Numbered from the stretch's first letter, positions 33,414-46,262 are shown. The stretch is 64,000 nt of DNA from Rhodosporidiobolus odoratus (GCA_034387635.1 JAOANU010000028.1:1-64000); one strand, 5' to 3'. Program-made: numbers and translations. The notes: generated from the letters alone by a model not told the origin.

Positions 33414-36392
33414 TTAGAGATTGGCCGCGATGGGGTTGTAGTACCAGGCGGTGAGGGCTATGACGACGTAGGCTGCCATGAGTGAGAGACCTGTCAAGTA
33501 CATGATGGTCAGTATGCGCTTCGGGAATGGCCAAAAAAAGGGAAGCGACGGACCTTCCATCCACTGGGTACGACCATCCGAAATGGCTGTAATCGTAAGC
33601 GATGTCAGTATCGGTTTGCGGAAACAGCTTACACCGAGCAAGACGCACCCAAGTTGACACTGAGAATGCACAGGAAGACCAACAAAGTCTCGTACGGGTC
33701 AAAGAGCAAGTCGAGAGGTTGACCAATGCACCATGCGAGTAAGATCAGGATGGGCACGACGAAGAGGGCTGCGACAAAGTCCGCATCAGTAGCTGCAGCG
33801 AAAGAACGGGACGCTAAAATGAGACGCACCGATCTGCAGCGAAGATCCGACTGAGATAGCAATGGATAGGTCGAGCTTGTTCTTCGTGGCGACTGTGACG
33901 GCGGTGACGTGCTCTACAAAGGGGCAACGATGAGCGCTTGATGCAAACCGGTATGAGGGACAAGGACGAGGCTTACCTGCAGCGTTACCGACAACCGGAA
34001 GGAGGATCAACGCAACGAATTCGCGGTTGATGGACGTCGAGGTCGTCAAACCGTCAATGGAGGAGACTGCAGACAACGACTGTGATGAGCTTGGGAAGGA
34101 TAGAGTCAGATGACTTGGAAGCGAACCGAGAAACTCGGCAGTGACACCCTGAGACAAGCAAAGGTTATCAGTAAGAGCCGTCTCCCAAAGGGAACGCATA
34201 CCATGGGGGAAAGCGAACGCACCGTGATAGCAGTCGTGACCACGAGCAACCCAAACGCATACGCCACAGTCAACTTGGGCACTTCATGCTCTTCATCCGG
34301 ATGAGCTGGGGCCGCCGAACCCGCCGCGAGGGGCATGCCCTTCTCAAGATCCTTACCCTCTCCCGCGAGGCCCTGAGCGGCAATGACCTCCGCCTGTGCG
34401 TCTGAAGCCTGGAAAGCAGCGTTCTCCTGCAATCCGGTCGAAGTTGCGCCTGGGCCCTCTTCAGCGGCACCAGCATCCGCATGAGCGATGCTCGAGCTGC
34501 GAGAGCGAGTGGTACGGAGGCTGGAGCGCGTGGAAGAGGCCGAAGTCGAGCTTCCCCAGCTGGGGAGGCGGAAGACCCGTCCTTCGGTGGGTGGCTGGGG
34601 GCCGTCGGCGTAGCGGAGGAGAGCGGCTGTGGAGGTGGGTGGAGCGGCGTTGGGGTCGGAGGGCTGAGCTGGCACGTAGAGGTACGAGTGCGTCCAGAGC
34701 TGTATGCTTTTCGAGTCAGCTGACAACCGGAGAGAGACGAGAAGGGAAAGACAGACCTGGAAGACTAGGTAGCTGGCATAGACGAAGAGAAGGATGAACG
34801 AGATACCACGCGACAAGCGAAGAACGCTGTCATTCGCCAGGTCGACCCGCTGAGACTCTTCGAGGAAGTAGTGAAAGGCGACGGGAACGACAATGGCAGT
34901 GACGGCAATACCGAGCAGGTTGATATTGAGCTGCGCCGCGCGAACCGAGTACCCTTGTTCGTGGTATCTGCGGGAGGAACGTCAGCAGAACGAAGGCATT
35001 TGTGAGGTATGCGAAGACCGACTTAATGCCACCTGCAGAAGAAGAGATCAGCGAACTGTGCACTCCGGTAGGGTGGGACAGACGAACCTGCGAAGAAACA
35101 ACCTCCGAGAACAAGGAGACAGTTCGAAAGGATACTGCCCAGCATGCTCGAGCGGACAATGTCGAGCTCGCCCTTGACGAGAGCGAGAATGGCTGTTTCC
35201 AAAATGAAGTTCGAGATTAGGAAGGTCGAGAAGGGCGATGTCACTCAGCGAGCGCGGGGATGAGTCAGGGACGTACCGATGATGAGCTCGCTGAGTCGTG
35301 AAGGTCAAGGATAGCGGCGCAGACCGGCACAGAGGAGATGATGGTAATTTCAGGTCGGTCAGCTCTGGTTTACTCGGGAAGGTCAGAACCGCCACCTACA
35401 CGGCATTGCCGAAGGTAGCATTGAGGAGACCGCCGAGAGCATCCCCTGCACATAGGCACACATACAACAATCAGTAATAGACCCGATAGCGCGGGAATCG
35501 GTAGAACGGGGCGGGGAGACGAGACGTACCGACGCGCAGAGCGAGCTCTTCAGTGGCAAACCCGAGCATGGCGGCACAAGGAACGATGGCGAGGAACGAG
35601 AATACGAAGGTGATGGTGGGAGACTGGTGGGAAAGGTCCATCGCCCAGGAGACCTGAGGAAAGTAGCGGGATTCAGTTGAGAATCGCCCTGGCAGCGACG
35701 GCGGGGAGCCTAGCACCAAAAGATCGGAGCGAGGCAGGACGACGACTCGAATGGAGGAGGAATGGAGGAGGAATACGTACCGGGACGAAGACGAAAAGCA
35801 AGGAAAGCCACGAGTACTTGACCGTGTTCTTCAAGCATTCCGTAAAGGTGGGTTCTTTGCCGACGGGCTTCTTGGGCTCGAGCAGCTTCTTGCTCAGGAG
35901 AGGAGGGCGAGGGGTCGGTGCGATAGGGGTAACGTGACCCAACGCATGAAGCTGGGCAGCGTCATCCGGAAGCGAGAGGCGAGTGGCGTTGTTGACAGTT
36001 GAAGGTGCGCCGACGACGTACGAGTTTGTGCGCCTGAACTTGCCGAGTTGGTCTTGATCTGGGACGGCGGGGGAGGGTACGCCTTCCTGTCCGTGGGCGC
36101 GAGTGAGGTCGGGGGCGGACGACGAGCGAAGGGCGGCTTCGCGGGTGGACAGAGCGACTTCGGCTCCGGCGGTTGGACTGAGAGTGTTGAGTAGACGTTG
36201 ACGAAGGAGATTGGGATTCAGCTCAGGCTGGTATTGAGCGGTAGGGGCGTCGATACGAGGCTGGGCATGGTTGATAGAGTGGTTCAAGTGGTGATGGGAA
36301 TGGGAGGAAGTGGGGGAGTAACCACTATGAGGGGGTTCGTCCTCTGGGTTATCACAGAGTTGGGTATCGGTGGAGAGGGCAGTCTTGACCAT
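33414..36392 (-). CDS. Vacuolar Ca2+/H+ exchanger, CAX family (Vcx1-like)
   Basis: It exchanges cytosolic Ca2+ (or Mn2+) for vacuolar protons. About ten exons code some 700 residues. A hydrophilic N-terminus of about 190 residues (His-rich near the start) precedes [20 protein letters not shown], the first helix. The first cation-selective repeat includes [14 protein letters not shown] and, after splicing, [19 protein letters not shown]. The second repeat has [40 protein letters not shown] and the last helix [16 protein letters not shown]. The G-N-A-x-E-x-I / GNAAEH c-motifs are the ion-binding signatures. Between the halves there is a disordered cytosolic loop of about 150 residues ending in an acidic [10 protein letters not shown] segment. 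The extended N-terminus may be an autoinhibitory region as in plant CAX proteins (inference). Confidence 0.9.
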
Positions 36393-36936
36393 TCAATGGG
36401 GGAAGTGGTCAACTGTGAAGTGAGAGAGTGGGAGGAAGAAGAGAGAGAGAAGAAGAATTGCCAAGCGAATCCGAATCTCAGGACCACGAGGAGAACTGTC
36501 ACCATCTCTCACACCTTACCGGCCAGGATAAAATGACCAGGGTAGCATACTGGGTACTATCGGGAGCAGTTGCGCAACTCTATACACTCTCGGCGCGAGA
36601 GAGTCGAGGCAGCCTCCTTGATCAACTTGTTTCCGAAGCTCTTGGCTCAGAATCGCTCTTGCACTTCGCTACGAACCTACCCGGGTGCTTGACTGTTGCT
36701 CTGGAGAGTGCTCAACCAGGCAGTACACCCCTCGATTCCTGGCCAGCCACTCCCGATCTCGCCCGTCGCTCATCAACGTTGCAAAACCGCCTCGGGCTCA
36801 CCTTGAAACAACCTCGACTCGCTCAACTCGGCACCAGATAGGACCAGACCTCCACAACACAACGTATGTTTACTCTTCTCTACCTCAGTGACCGCGCGCC
36901 CACTCACCCTTGCCCCCCCCTGCAGCCACCTCCGAC
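36393..36936. promoter_or_regulatory. Divergent promoter, exchanger / zinc-ribbon gene
   Basis: These 544 bp separate two outward-facing genes. A likely 5' UTR intron of the right-hand gene runs from a GTATGT donor at 36864 to the TGCAG at 36921-36925, with no ATG upstream of it in the transcribed leader near the donor. Confidence 0.5.
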
Positions 36937-37655
36937 ATGTGCGACGACTTTCTCTGCTTGATCTTCACGTGCGGCTGCGACAAGCAACTCAGCCAGGAGG
37001 GGAATCAGGCTCATGTATGCCCGAGGTATGCTCACACGACTTTCCAGCAGCATGATCAGGATCGCTGATCTCTTTTCCTCCTCTTCGCACTTTACTCCTT
37101 TCCCGCCCCTTAATTCCTGACCCCGTCCCAACCAAGGTGTAACAACGGTGCTGTTTACGCCACGAAAGAGCGTGCGTCGCTAGCCTTCTCTACATCGGCA
37201 GGGGAAACAGCCACCGACCCGCTGTCTAATTTCTTTCTTTTCCGCAGGCAATTGCTTCACCTTCTGCTGCGTCCCTTTAATCCCGCTAGGAACAGATCAC
37301 ATCTGGCACTGTTCCATCTGTCGTACACTCCTTTCTTCCTTCACTTTACGTCACCTGACATCCTCTGACCAGATCCTATCCCATTTCTCCTGCACAAACA
37401 GAATGGGCCGCCTCGCAAAAAGGTCCAGCACCTCCCCTCGCAGGCCAAGCCGGTGGCTTCTACGGCCCGCCCCAGCCTCAATACCCTCCACAAGGAATGA
37501 TGTACCGTGCGTACCTCTCGTCGCTTTCAGCTGTCGTCGGCGTTTGTGCCGGAGTCGAGACTGATCTGCCTACGATGGTCTGTACAGCTCAACAACCTAT
37601 GCAACCTGGCTATGGGGCACCGCAAGGGTATGGTGGAGGAGGGTACGGTCGCTAG
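36937..37655 (+). CDS. Zinc-ribbon family small protein with Gly/Pro/Gln tail
   Basis: Five small exons join in phase into about 115 residues. The N-terminal half matches the fungal zinc-ribbon family: MCDDFLCLIFTCGCDKQLSQ, then two metal-binding pairs, CPRCNNG and, 30 residues on, CSIC, separated by the conserved NCFTFCCVPLIPLGTDHIWH. The C-terminal half is low complexity (FYGPPQPQYPPQGMMY, then QPGYGAPQGYGGGGYGR), like prion-type or rhodopsin-tail sequences. Its biochemical role is unknown. An exon upstream of the ATG is probably untranslated. Exons are 30-110 bases, typical of this locus. Confidence 0.82.
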
Positions 37656-38032
37656 TGACCAGCCCTCACGACTCTGTCAGTCACCTCCTACCGGTCCTGC
37701 AATCGTTTATATCCCTCTCCTCTGCTTTTACCCTTATATCCCTGCTTATAGTCTTTCGAGTCTTTTCCTTCGTCGGAGGGGGGCGCCGAACTGAGTGCCC
37801 TGTATACCATGTAGTACTGTCTCTCGAGTCTTGGCCTGGCTTAATCTCGCAATCTTTGCATCGTGTCGTTCCGTTCGTTCTCTCGGTTCCTCTCCTTCAG
37901 TTCACAGTCCACCGCCGGAAATTGAGCGAGACACGAGTGCTTGTTACAACAACAATCACACCAACCGAATGGCGCCTTCCATATATCCCCTCAAATACCC
38001 AAACGTACAGTCGAAGAGCGAGGAAAGGTCAA
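37656..38032. other. Convergent 3' intergenic region
   Basis: 377 bp between the zinc-ribbon gene and HUS1 stops; pyrimidine-rich, no gene seen. Confidence 0.45.
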
Positions 38033-39729
38033 TCAGTCATCCTCATCCCCATCGACTTTGACTGCCGGTACAAAAAACGTCAACACGCCCCCTTGCATCT
38101 GATCCTTCGAGTCGCCGATGTAGACGTAGAAAATGGCGCAGTGGGAGGAGCAGAGACCTGCAAGAGGACGAAAGGGATACAAGGGGAGCGGGGAGAAGGG
38201 GAGAAGCTGATAGTCAGCAAAAGGCGATGTGTAAAGTAGGCGAGAACGAGAGAGGAAGTGCAACGTACAGGCGATGGTAGTCGTTGCTATTGAGTAGCTC
38301 GCGAGGAACTTCAGCAAGTTTTTCGCATCCACAGTGACAGAAAAGAATGTTGAGGGATCATCCGTCTGGGGCGTCTCTGCACTTGCGGAAATCCATGAGC
38401 TTTACTCATCCCAGCTGTTCTGAAGCCAAGAGAGAAAGAGGAGGAAAAAGACAGCTGCGAATGGAAGCGCACGCACCTTCCTCCCCCGTATTAGGCCTCT
38501 TCAATCCCCTCCACTCCGTCTCAATCTTTGCCTCGTCCGACTCTGCTCGTAGCCTCAGCTCGCCACCGTTGTTGGCGCTGATCGTAATCAGGGGAGAGAT
38601 GGTTTTCAGGCGTTCGACTACGGTACGGAGGATCTGAAGAGAGGGCAGGAGGAGGATGACCTGCAGTGTGGAAGACGGCGGTCCATGTTGAGCGGACGCG
38701 CGAGGCTCGATATAGGGAGAAGACGGGGGAGGAGGCTTACATCGGGCGCAGGGCATAATGGCTCCTTGAGCAGCTCGATCTCCGCTGCCTTCTTCACCTT
38801 GACTGCTACATCCTGGGTGATCTCGAGACGTTTCCCCAGGCGAGACTGGAAGGCGGGTACAAGTATCAGCTCAGTATCACCTGGGTCAAGTTGTTGAAGA
38901 GAGAGGTAGGCGACGCCCGAGGCAGGAAAGGAGCAAAGGGAGGGAAAATGGACGCACGGAAGACTCGATTGCGAGGCTCAAGACTGGGAAGGCGCCTTTG
39001 CCTGTACCGTTTGGCCCTGCACCGCCCTTTTTCGCGAGCTTGATGACGGCGGTCGTAGCACCCTGTATGAGCATGCAAGCGAGGGACATACGATAGGACA
39101 TAGCGCGAGATACAATTAATCAACGACTATGTGAGCAGGAAAAGGAGTCCGAACTGACGGCACACGACTTGAGCGCTCTCGCAAGCGAATCGGTCGAGAC
39201 TTCGAGGTAGATTTCGTTGTGGTGATTTGATTCGAGGCGGAAGGAGGCCAGGTCAAATACCGAGGCCTACGGAGACGATTAAAGGTTAGAGGCTGCGAAT
39301 CTGAGCTATCGCGGCGAAGGGTGGTAGAGAACAAGGGTGAGAGATGGAAGAAGGGAATGTAGGTTGCGAAGGTCGAAGCGTATCCGTGAAAAATGTCGAG
39401 AGCGGGATCATGCTCGGGCAAGGAAGCGGAACGCACGACTGCAATTTGACTTCATTGAGAGGCTTATATCAGCGCGAGGTCTCGGGTTACAACGAGGCCA
39501 GTTTCGAAGAGGTTTTCTTCCTCGATCAGGTTGCAGGCTCGGGACTGCTCAAGCTAGCGAAAGTGACTCACCTCCACACCTGTACTCCACCTCCTGCTCC
39601 ATCTCCCGTACAAATGAGGTGAACCGAGTCGGTCTTGAGTTTGAGGGTAGCAATCTTTGAAAGGGGAGTGAGGGAGGTGATGAGGCGGGTGAATTGGAGA
39701 GGGGAGGAGATGGTGGCGCGGAAGCGCAT
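38033..39729 (-). CDS. HUS1: DNA damage checkpoint clamp subunit Hus1
   Basis: Hus1 forms the PCNA-like 9-1-1 ring with Rad9 and Rad1, loaded at damaged DNA to activate the checkpoint kinase. About seven exons are needed. The start MRFRATISSPLQFTRLITSL is the family hallmark, followed by KIATLKLKTDSVHLIC, NEIYLEVSTDSLARALKSC, a Lys/Gly linker (KLAKKGGAGPNGTGKG), PVLSLAIESS, RLGKRLEITQDVAVKV and LPSLQILRTVVERLKTISP. The last exons give VDAKNLLKFLASYSIATTTI, a CAIFYVYIG strand, and GGVLTFFVPAV before an acidic DGDEDD end. Overall length is normal for the family. It diverges from QNS1 with 296 bp between starts. Confidence 0.9.
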
Positions 39730-40025
39730 ATTAACCTCACTTCCCGGAGTAATGCGCGGTTTAGAGCGTAGTTAGGTGGGGTGTGAAGGCGGCAAGGCGA
39801 AGCGCGATCAAGATGGAGGAACAGCGGAGTGAGGGCCGTTTCGCTAACCGGGGCAGGTTGTAGCTTGGTTGGGTGATTTAAGCGAGCTATATCAACAGCA
39901 TGGCGTATCACTGTAGTCTATCTGAGGGATACGACGGGAGTTAGAGGGATCAACACTTCTCTCATCATCATCGCTCGCTGATTCTTATTGTACAACACTA
40001 CACACCATCAGATATTGGCTAGGGA
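39730..40025. promoter_or_regulatory. Divergent promoter, HUS1 / QNS1
   Basis: Only 296 bp separate the two start codons, so both genes share this control region. No specific site is assigned. Confidence 0.5.
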
Positions 40026-43000
40026 ATGGGTATGCTCTCTCTGTCACATACTCGTATGCCCTGACTGACCTCGCCAGCCTGTCCCGGGCTTAAATCGCTG
40101 TTTCCCTTGTCACGCTCGATCTCATCTCACCAACCCTACAGCCGCCTCTCAGCACCCAGCAGCTGGGCTGATCACAGTCGCAACCTGCTCACTGAACCAG
40201 CATGCACTCGACTTTGACGGTGCGCTTCCTCTCTCCACTGCATCAGTCGCTTCCGCTCACTTTCGTTTGACCCAGGTAACCTCGACCGAATCCTCAAATC
40301 CATCTCTGTCGCAAGGGAACGAGGCGCAAAACTCAGAATCGGTCCCGAACTCGAAATCCCGTACGCTCAACTCCCTCTGCTGCCGTTCTGTTGCTGCCGA
40401 GGGTAGCATAACGCGCTCGAAAAGCAGGGGAAAATGCTGACCTTTTTCACCTTGACGTGCAACAGTGGTTACGGATGCCAGGACCACTTTCTCGAGGGTA
40501 CACGCTCGTCCCTTACTGGTCACTGCACGGGCGAGATCGCTGATGAGCCCTTTTTTCCAAAGGCGACACGCATCTGCACTCTTGGCAAGTCTTGCGGAGG
40601 ATCATAGAGTATGATGACTGCGAGGGTATACTGGTCGACGTTGGCATGTGCGTCTTCCTCCTGGCTTCGCCGTCCTGTCTCGTTGTCCGCTGATTTCTTT
40701 TCTCGGAATGTCTAGGCCGGTCGTACACAAAAACGTAATCTACAACGCCCGCATCATCATATTCAACCGCAAGATTCTCCTCATCCGGCCCAAGATGTGG
40801 CTCGCCAATGACGGCAACTACCGCGAGTTGCGCTGGTTCTCCCCGTGGATGAAGCACAAGCAGACCGAAGACTTTTTCTTGCCCAAGATGATTGCCGACG
40901 CTACGGGACAGGTGACGGTGCCCATCGGTCATGCTGTGGTTGCCACCCAGGACACTTGTATCGGAGTCGAGATGTGCGAAGAGCTTTTCACGCCAGCTGC
41001 GTGCGTTCCACCTTCTTGTTCATCGTAGAAAGTACTCACGCTACTCTCCCCGCAGCCCGCATATCGAGATGGCCCTCGACGGTGTCGAGATCTTCACCAA
41101 CTCGAGTGGTTCTCACCACGAGCTTCGCAAGCTTCGTACTCGCATCGACTTGATCAAGGAAGCGACTCTCAAGGTGCGTGACATTGCTCGCTGAGCACGC
41201 CTTGCATAGCCACCGATACTGACAATGGGTGTACGATCAACTTGCGGTCCTCCCGAACATACAGTCCGGCGGTCTTTACCTTTACGCAAATCAGCAAGGT
41301 TGCGACGGTGACCGCCTCTACTACGACGGCTGCAGTTTCATCACGCTCAATGGCGAAGTCATTGCTCAAGGTTCTCAGTTCTCCCTCAACGACGTCGAAG
41401 TCGTCACCGCCACTGTTGACCTGCAACGGATTCGGTCGCACCGCACCTGGAGCTCGAGGAGCATGCAGGCGGCTGGGAATCAGACCGCGTTCGAGAGGTA
41501 TAGGGCTGAGACCAGGTTGAGTAGTGAGAGGGAGGAGGATGAGATGCATGAGGTGGAGAAGGAGGGGGAGTTTAGGTACAACAGGCCCGAGGAGGAGATT
41601 GCGTACGTGCTTTCTCTCCGATACTCCGTCGGGTAGACCGTTGGGTAGACCGAAGAGCCTCTGACAGTACCTCAATCTCGTAGGTACGGCCCCGCCTGTT
41701 GGCTGTGGGACTACCTTCGCCGCTCTTCAACCTCCGGATACTTCGTCCCGCTTTCCGGCGGTATCGACTCTTGCGCGACCGCGACCATTGTTTTCAGTAT
41801 GTGCAGGCTGGTGGCAAAAGCCGCGGCAGAAGGCAGTGAGTCTACCGTCTCCCGGTTCGAGCTCGAAAACGTTGCCTTTCCTAGCGCAGTCGGATCACTC
41901 GCGTCTCGCATCCGTGCGGTCTTCTCCTAGACCTGATCGTAAGTCTCTACGCTTCACAGACGAGCAAGTCATTCTCGATGCACGCCGAATCACGGGCGAG
42001 CCAGAAGGGTCAGAGTACGTCCCCGTCGACCCGCGCGAGTTCTGCGGCAGGATCTTCCACACCTGCTACATGGGCACCAGCAACTCTAGCGAAGAGACCA
42101 GGGGAAGGGCCAGGGATTTGGCTGACGCTATTGGCGCGTAAGTCTACGATTCTCCTTTGCCTTTGTCCGCACCTTGTTCCCCCATATTGCCTTAGCATAC
42201 ACCCGACAACTCGCTCACCCTTGTACCGAATCGCAGCTGCCACGTCGACCTCAATATGGATGCCTGCGTCGCTGCCATCCACACCCTCTTCACCCTCGTT
42301 ACCAACAAAAAGCCCGAGTACAAAGTGCACGGCGGCAGCCAGACCGAGAACCTCGCGCTGCAGAACATCCAAGCCCGACTGAGGATGGTGCTTGCGTACC
42401 TCTTTGCGCAGCTTTTGCCTTGGGTACGGAACAAGAGTGGCGCGTTGCTCGTGCTTGGTAGTGCGAACGTCGACGAGGCGTGCGTTGCAGTTTCTCCCTT
42501 ACTCGGTACTCGGAGGCAATGCTGACATATTTACATGTAGGCTCCGTGGCTACTACACCAAGTATGACTGCTCTGCGGCGGATGTCAACCCCATCGGTTC
42601 CATCTCGAAGATCGACCTGAAGCGGTTTATTGCGTGGGCGGGCGAGGCGTTTAACCTGCCGATCCTAGCTGAGTACATTGACCTTCGCTTTTCTGCGTCT
42701 TTCTTTCCCTGTGCTCCCTTCCCCTCGATGGACACTTCCGGTCACGTCGCATGTCTTCCACTCTTTCGCGCTTTGCTGACGTACTCAAGGTGCATCCTCT
42801 TCTTCCGGCCTCGCGCAATCCTCTTGCCTATTTTCCTCGCGCTACAGCTTCCTCAACGCAACCCCGACTGCCGAACTAGAGCCGACAACGCAAGACTACG
42901 TTCAATCGGACGAGATCGACATGGGCATGACTTACGAGGAACTTAGCGTGTACGGCCGATTGAGGAAGCAGGAGAAGATGGGTCCTTACAGCATGTTTGT

Positions 43001-43629
43001 TAAGCTGGCCACGCCGGGAGAGTGGGGGACAAAGCTTAGTCCGGTCGAGGTGCGTTGCCTGGCTTCAGTCCTTGTATTGTGCTGCTCGCGCTTTACCGGG
43101 CGAAGGTTGCTGACTTGTGAGTCTTTTCCGAGCGTGTGTACAGATTGCCGAGAAGGTCAAGAAGTTCTTCTTCTACTACGCCATCAACCGGTACGTCCTG
43201 TTCCTGGGTCTTCCGTCAACGAGAAGCCGCTGACCCAGTGCTTGCCGCTCTCCAGTCACAAGATGACTACCCTCACGCCGTCTTACCACGCCGAGGCGTA
43301 CTCGCCAGGTGCGCACACTTCCTCGTTTAACCCTACCTCCCCTCCGCTCTCCGCATTCTGATCTATCAAGCCTGTGGGCCAAAGCCTCAGCTGACCTTTG
43401 TGCTGTACAGACGACAACCGCTTCGACCTACGGCCTTTCCTCTACCCGGCCAAGTTTACTTTCCAGTTCCGCGCCATCGACGAGCGAGTGCGTCTGCCGT
43501 CTGCCGTCTCCTGTCTCTTACTCTCTGGACTCGGCGTGAAAGACGGACTGAGAGCTGACTGCGTCGCTTACACAGGCGGCCACGATGCCGGACCGGAGCA
43601 AGAAACCGGAGAAGGGCAAGAAGGACTAG
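40026..43629 (+). CDS. QNS1: Glutamine-dependent NAD+ synthetase
   Basis: This cytosolic enzyme makes NAD+ from nicotinate adenine dinucleotide, ATP and glutamine. The N-terminal nitrilase-type amidase has its catalytic triad in ELEIPYG (Glu), [12 protein letters not shown] (Lys) and GVEMCEELF (Cys). The C-terminal synthetase has the ATP-binding [12 protein letters not shown] loop, [33 protein letters not shown], and ends [12 protein letters not shown]. About a dozen introns are present. The first coding exon is just ATGG at 40026-40029; it joins the exon at 40163 to give [20 protein letters not shown], which matches the family N-terminus. A downstream ATG at 40202 lies inside this conserved stretch and would be wrong. 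The C-terminal tail is Lys-rich. Confidence 0.92.
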
Positions 43630-44718
43630 AGACTGAGGCGCGGAATAGTAGACAGCGCACGGTGTCAACCTCGTACATATCCGAGCATCTTCTGTTTGCC
43701 GTTTCCGGTGCAGCGAAAAGGTCAGGAGCACTAGTCACCTCGGCTTAGAATGCCTTACTTGCCTTGATTCCTTCAATCGAGTGCTGCGTTGACGAGCTCG
43801 CGCACGGTCTGTGGGATCCGAAAGACATGTCAATGATTCCTGGCGGCCGAGAACGACGGTTCGGGATCCAGCTTGCGTCGACCTTCTCAAGTCAGGTTGA
43901 TTCGGCCCGTTCTTGTCCTGCTAGAAGCGCTCGGCTGAAATGGTGGTCGTGCTTCACGAGAAAGAACCAGTACGCTTGGAGCTAGACGAGTGTGAAGCGC
44001 GCACGGAGAAAGAGCAGCTTCGGTGTTGTTGTATATATAATATTGTCCGGCTTTTCCGCTCAGACGAGAGCATACCGGGCAAGCACAGCAGCTGCCGCTC
44101 CGAAACCTTGACCTCGCATACGCTACTAGTAGCGACGGTCAAGCTGGCGCGCAGCAATGAAGGCTAGTGGGAACATGACTTCCACCTGAGAAAGACCGCT
44201 TAACAAACTATCTACCATTGTATCCCATCTGACGTCCTGGTCACGAGCCGCTTACTATCCTCTCACAAACCGGTCCAGCTTTCTCTTCCTCCCTTCCAAC
44301 CTTACTCCAATGCGGCTCGTCCGTCTCTAGAGCAATGAAAGCCCTGCAACTGATCACGTTCTGCGCGTTGCAATGTCCGGTTCAGCAATCGGGTCATAGA
44401 CGCGGACTGACTTGCCCATTCAAAACAGCGAAGGCAGCGAGAAGTGCTGAAACTTGACGTTCGCGAGCACAAAGTACGGCTGCGGGCTGTCAGCGAAAGA
44501 AAAGGTAACGATACGAAGGGCAAAGTTTGGCAAAGGTGAGAATCGCGGGTGACGGGACCCGGAGGCTAAGCTAGAACAGCTGACACTGCAATGCATATGC
44601 GTCGAATCATGAGGGAAGGGTATGTACGGCGGGTTATCACGGAGACCAGACTGTAGAAGCTGAGACCCGTGGAGCCGAAGCACAACGACATAGGTAAGGA
44701 CAGCTCAAACCGGCGCAA
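43630..44718. other. Convergent intergenic region, about 1.1 kb
   Basis: This lies between the QNS1 and MMT-type transporter stops. It is less GC-rich, with an AT-rich TATATATAATAT stretch at about 44030. A minus-strand open frame at 44420-44683 has no family match and no supporting context. Confidence 0.4.
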
Positions 44719-46262
44719 CTACTCCATCTTCTTCTCCTCCAACTCATCAGCATGTAACCTGACCACGACCTCCCGAACCCTCTCTCTTCCAATCTTTGCC
44801 CTGACCGCCTCGATCACCTGACGCTCGATCGAGTTGGCTTCGCTCAGTGTCAGGGTTGGGGGAAGGACGAGTTCGATATCGATCAGGAGGGAAGGACCGG
44901 AGGCGAAGAGGCGGATTGTGGGGATCGAGATAATGGGAAGGGAAGCGATACTTGACACTGACGGTTCATGGTCGTGGTGATCATGCTTATGTTCCTGCTC
45001 TGCTTCCTTGACCAACCCCGGTACCCTCGTCAACTCCAACGGAGGCAGATCTTTCGACCTCAACCCAGCCACGGCCTCATAAACCTCGGCCACGACGCCT
45101 TCCTCCCCAATCCGATCGACCAATCCCCCCAGCGCACTCTTGCCCACATCATACCCCTGCTTCATGATCATGCCACCGACCACCAGCCCTCCAATAGGAT
45201 CCAGCATGGGGTACCCTACTCGAGCTGCCGCAATCGCCACCAACGCGACCAACGATCCCAGCGAGTCAGACCGATGATGGTAAGCATTGGCGAGGAGGAC
45301 GTTCGAGTGGGTCTGTTTCGCAACTTTGAGCGTCGCGCGGTAGAGGTACTCTTTGACCAGGATCGAGGCGGCGGCGAAGTACATGGCGCGGGCGTCGACG
45401 AGGCCCTCGGTCCCTTCGACGAGGGCGTGGGGGTCGGCTTCGGGGCCGTGAGTGTGACCGTGAGGGAGAAAGTCGAGCGAGGCGAGGAGGTCGGCGGGGA
45501 TGGAAGGGATGGTTGAGAGGGAGAGGAGAAGGTGATGGTAGGAATGCAGGCCTGCGCGCAACGGAGGTGGTCAGGAGAGCCAAGACGATAGGGAGGTAGA
45601 AGGTCGAGCGCACCAATACCCGCGGCAGTTGCAAAGAGAAGGAAGGAGACGACCAAAGAGCCAAGAGACTCGAATTCTGCAGCAGGAGTAAAAAGGTCAG
45701 GTGAGCCTGGCATTTGTTCCGCCGGGCACAAGCGGGACTCACTGCCGTAGCCATAAGGGTACCTCTCGCTCGGGGTCCACCTGCCTATCCTGTAGCTGAC
45801 GAGGGTGACGACGTCTGCAACGAGATCGCTTCCGGAGTGGGCGGCGTCGGCGAGGAGAGCGCTGCTGGCGAGGACGTAGCCTGCGACGCCTTTGACGGCG
45901 GTGAGACCGACGTTGGCGACGAGTCCGACGAGGGTGATTTTGCTTCCGGGGTCGAGGGAGGAAGGGTTGCGGAGGGACGAGACGGCGGACGAGAGGGCGG
46001 CGGTTTCTTCTATGCCTCCGTGCGAGTGGCCGTGTGCGGCATGGGAGTGATCCCCGTGAGAGTGTCGAGAGTGAGAGCGAGTGTTCGAGGTGGGGCTGGA
46101 GGTGGAAGTGGGGCGTTGTCGGAGTTGGGACGAGGAGGGAGGGGAGGGGCAAGTGGAGGCGAGGTTGGCCATCGAGTACAGGTTGGTGGACGGGGGTGAG
46201 AGGGAAGCCCTAGTGGTGAGTCTAGGCGAAATGGTGATCCTCCTAGTGAGGAGAGGGAGCAT
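44719..46262 (-). CDS. Cation diffusion facilitator, MMT1/MMT2-like
   Basis: A CDF-family transporter moving iron or another divalent metal across a membrane in exchange for protons. Three exons join in phase. The N-terminus, MLPLLTRRITISPRLTTRAS, is Arg/Ser/Thr-rich and looks like a mitochondrial presequence, as in yeast Mmt1/Mmt2. A His-rich loop, HSRHSHGDHSHAAHGHSHGG, precedes the first helix. Core CDF motifs follow: SSALLADAAHSGSDLVAD, GRWTPSERYPYGYGKFESLG and, in repeat two, NAYHHRSDSLGSLVAL. The HxxxD-type sites are typical metal ligands. A second His/Asp cluster (EHKHDHHDHE) sits in the C-terminal cytosolic-type domain, which ends in a beta-alpha-beta fold. The metal is inferred to be iron only from family membership. 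Confidence 0.87.

Noticed and set aside
320..39729. MMS2, DCC1 and HUS1 as a DNA-repair gene cluster
   Set aside because: They are separated by many unrelated genes and lie up to 28 kb apart; chance linkage is the simpler view.
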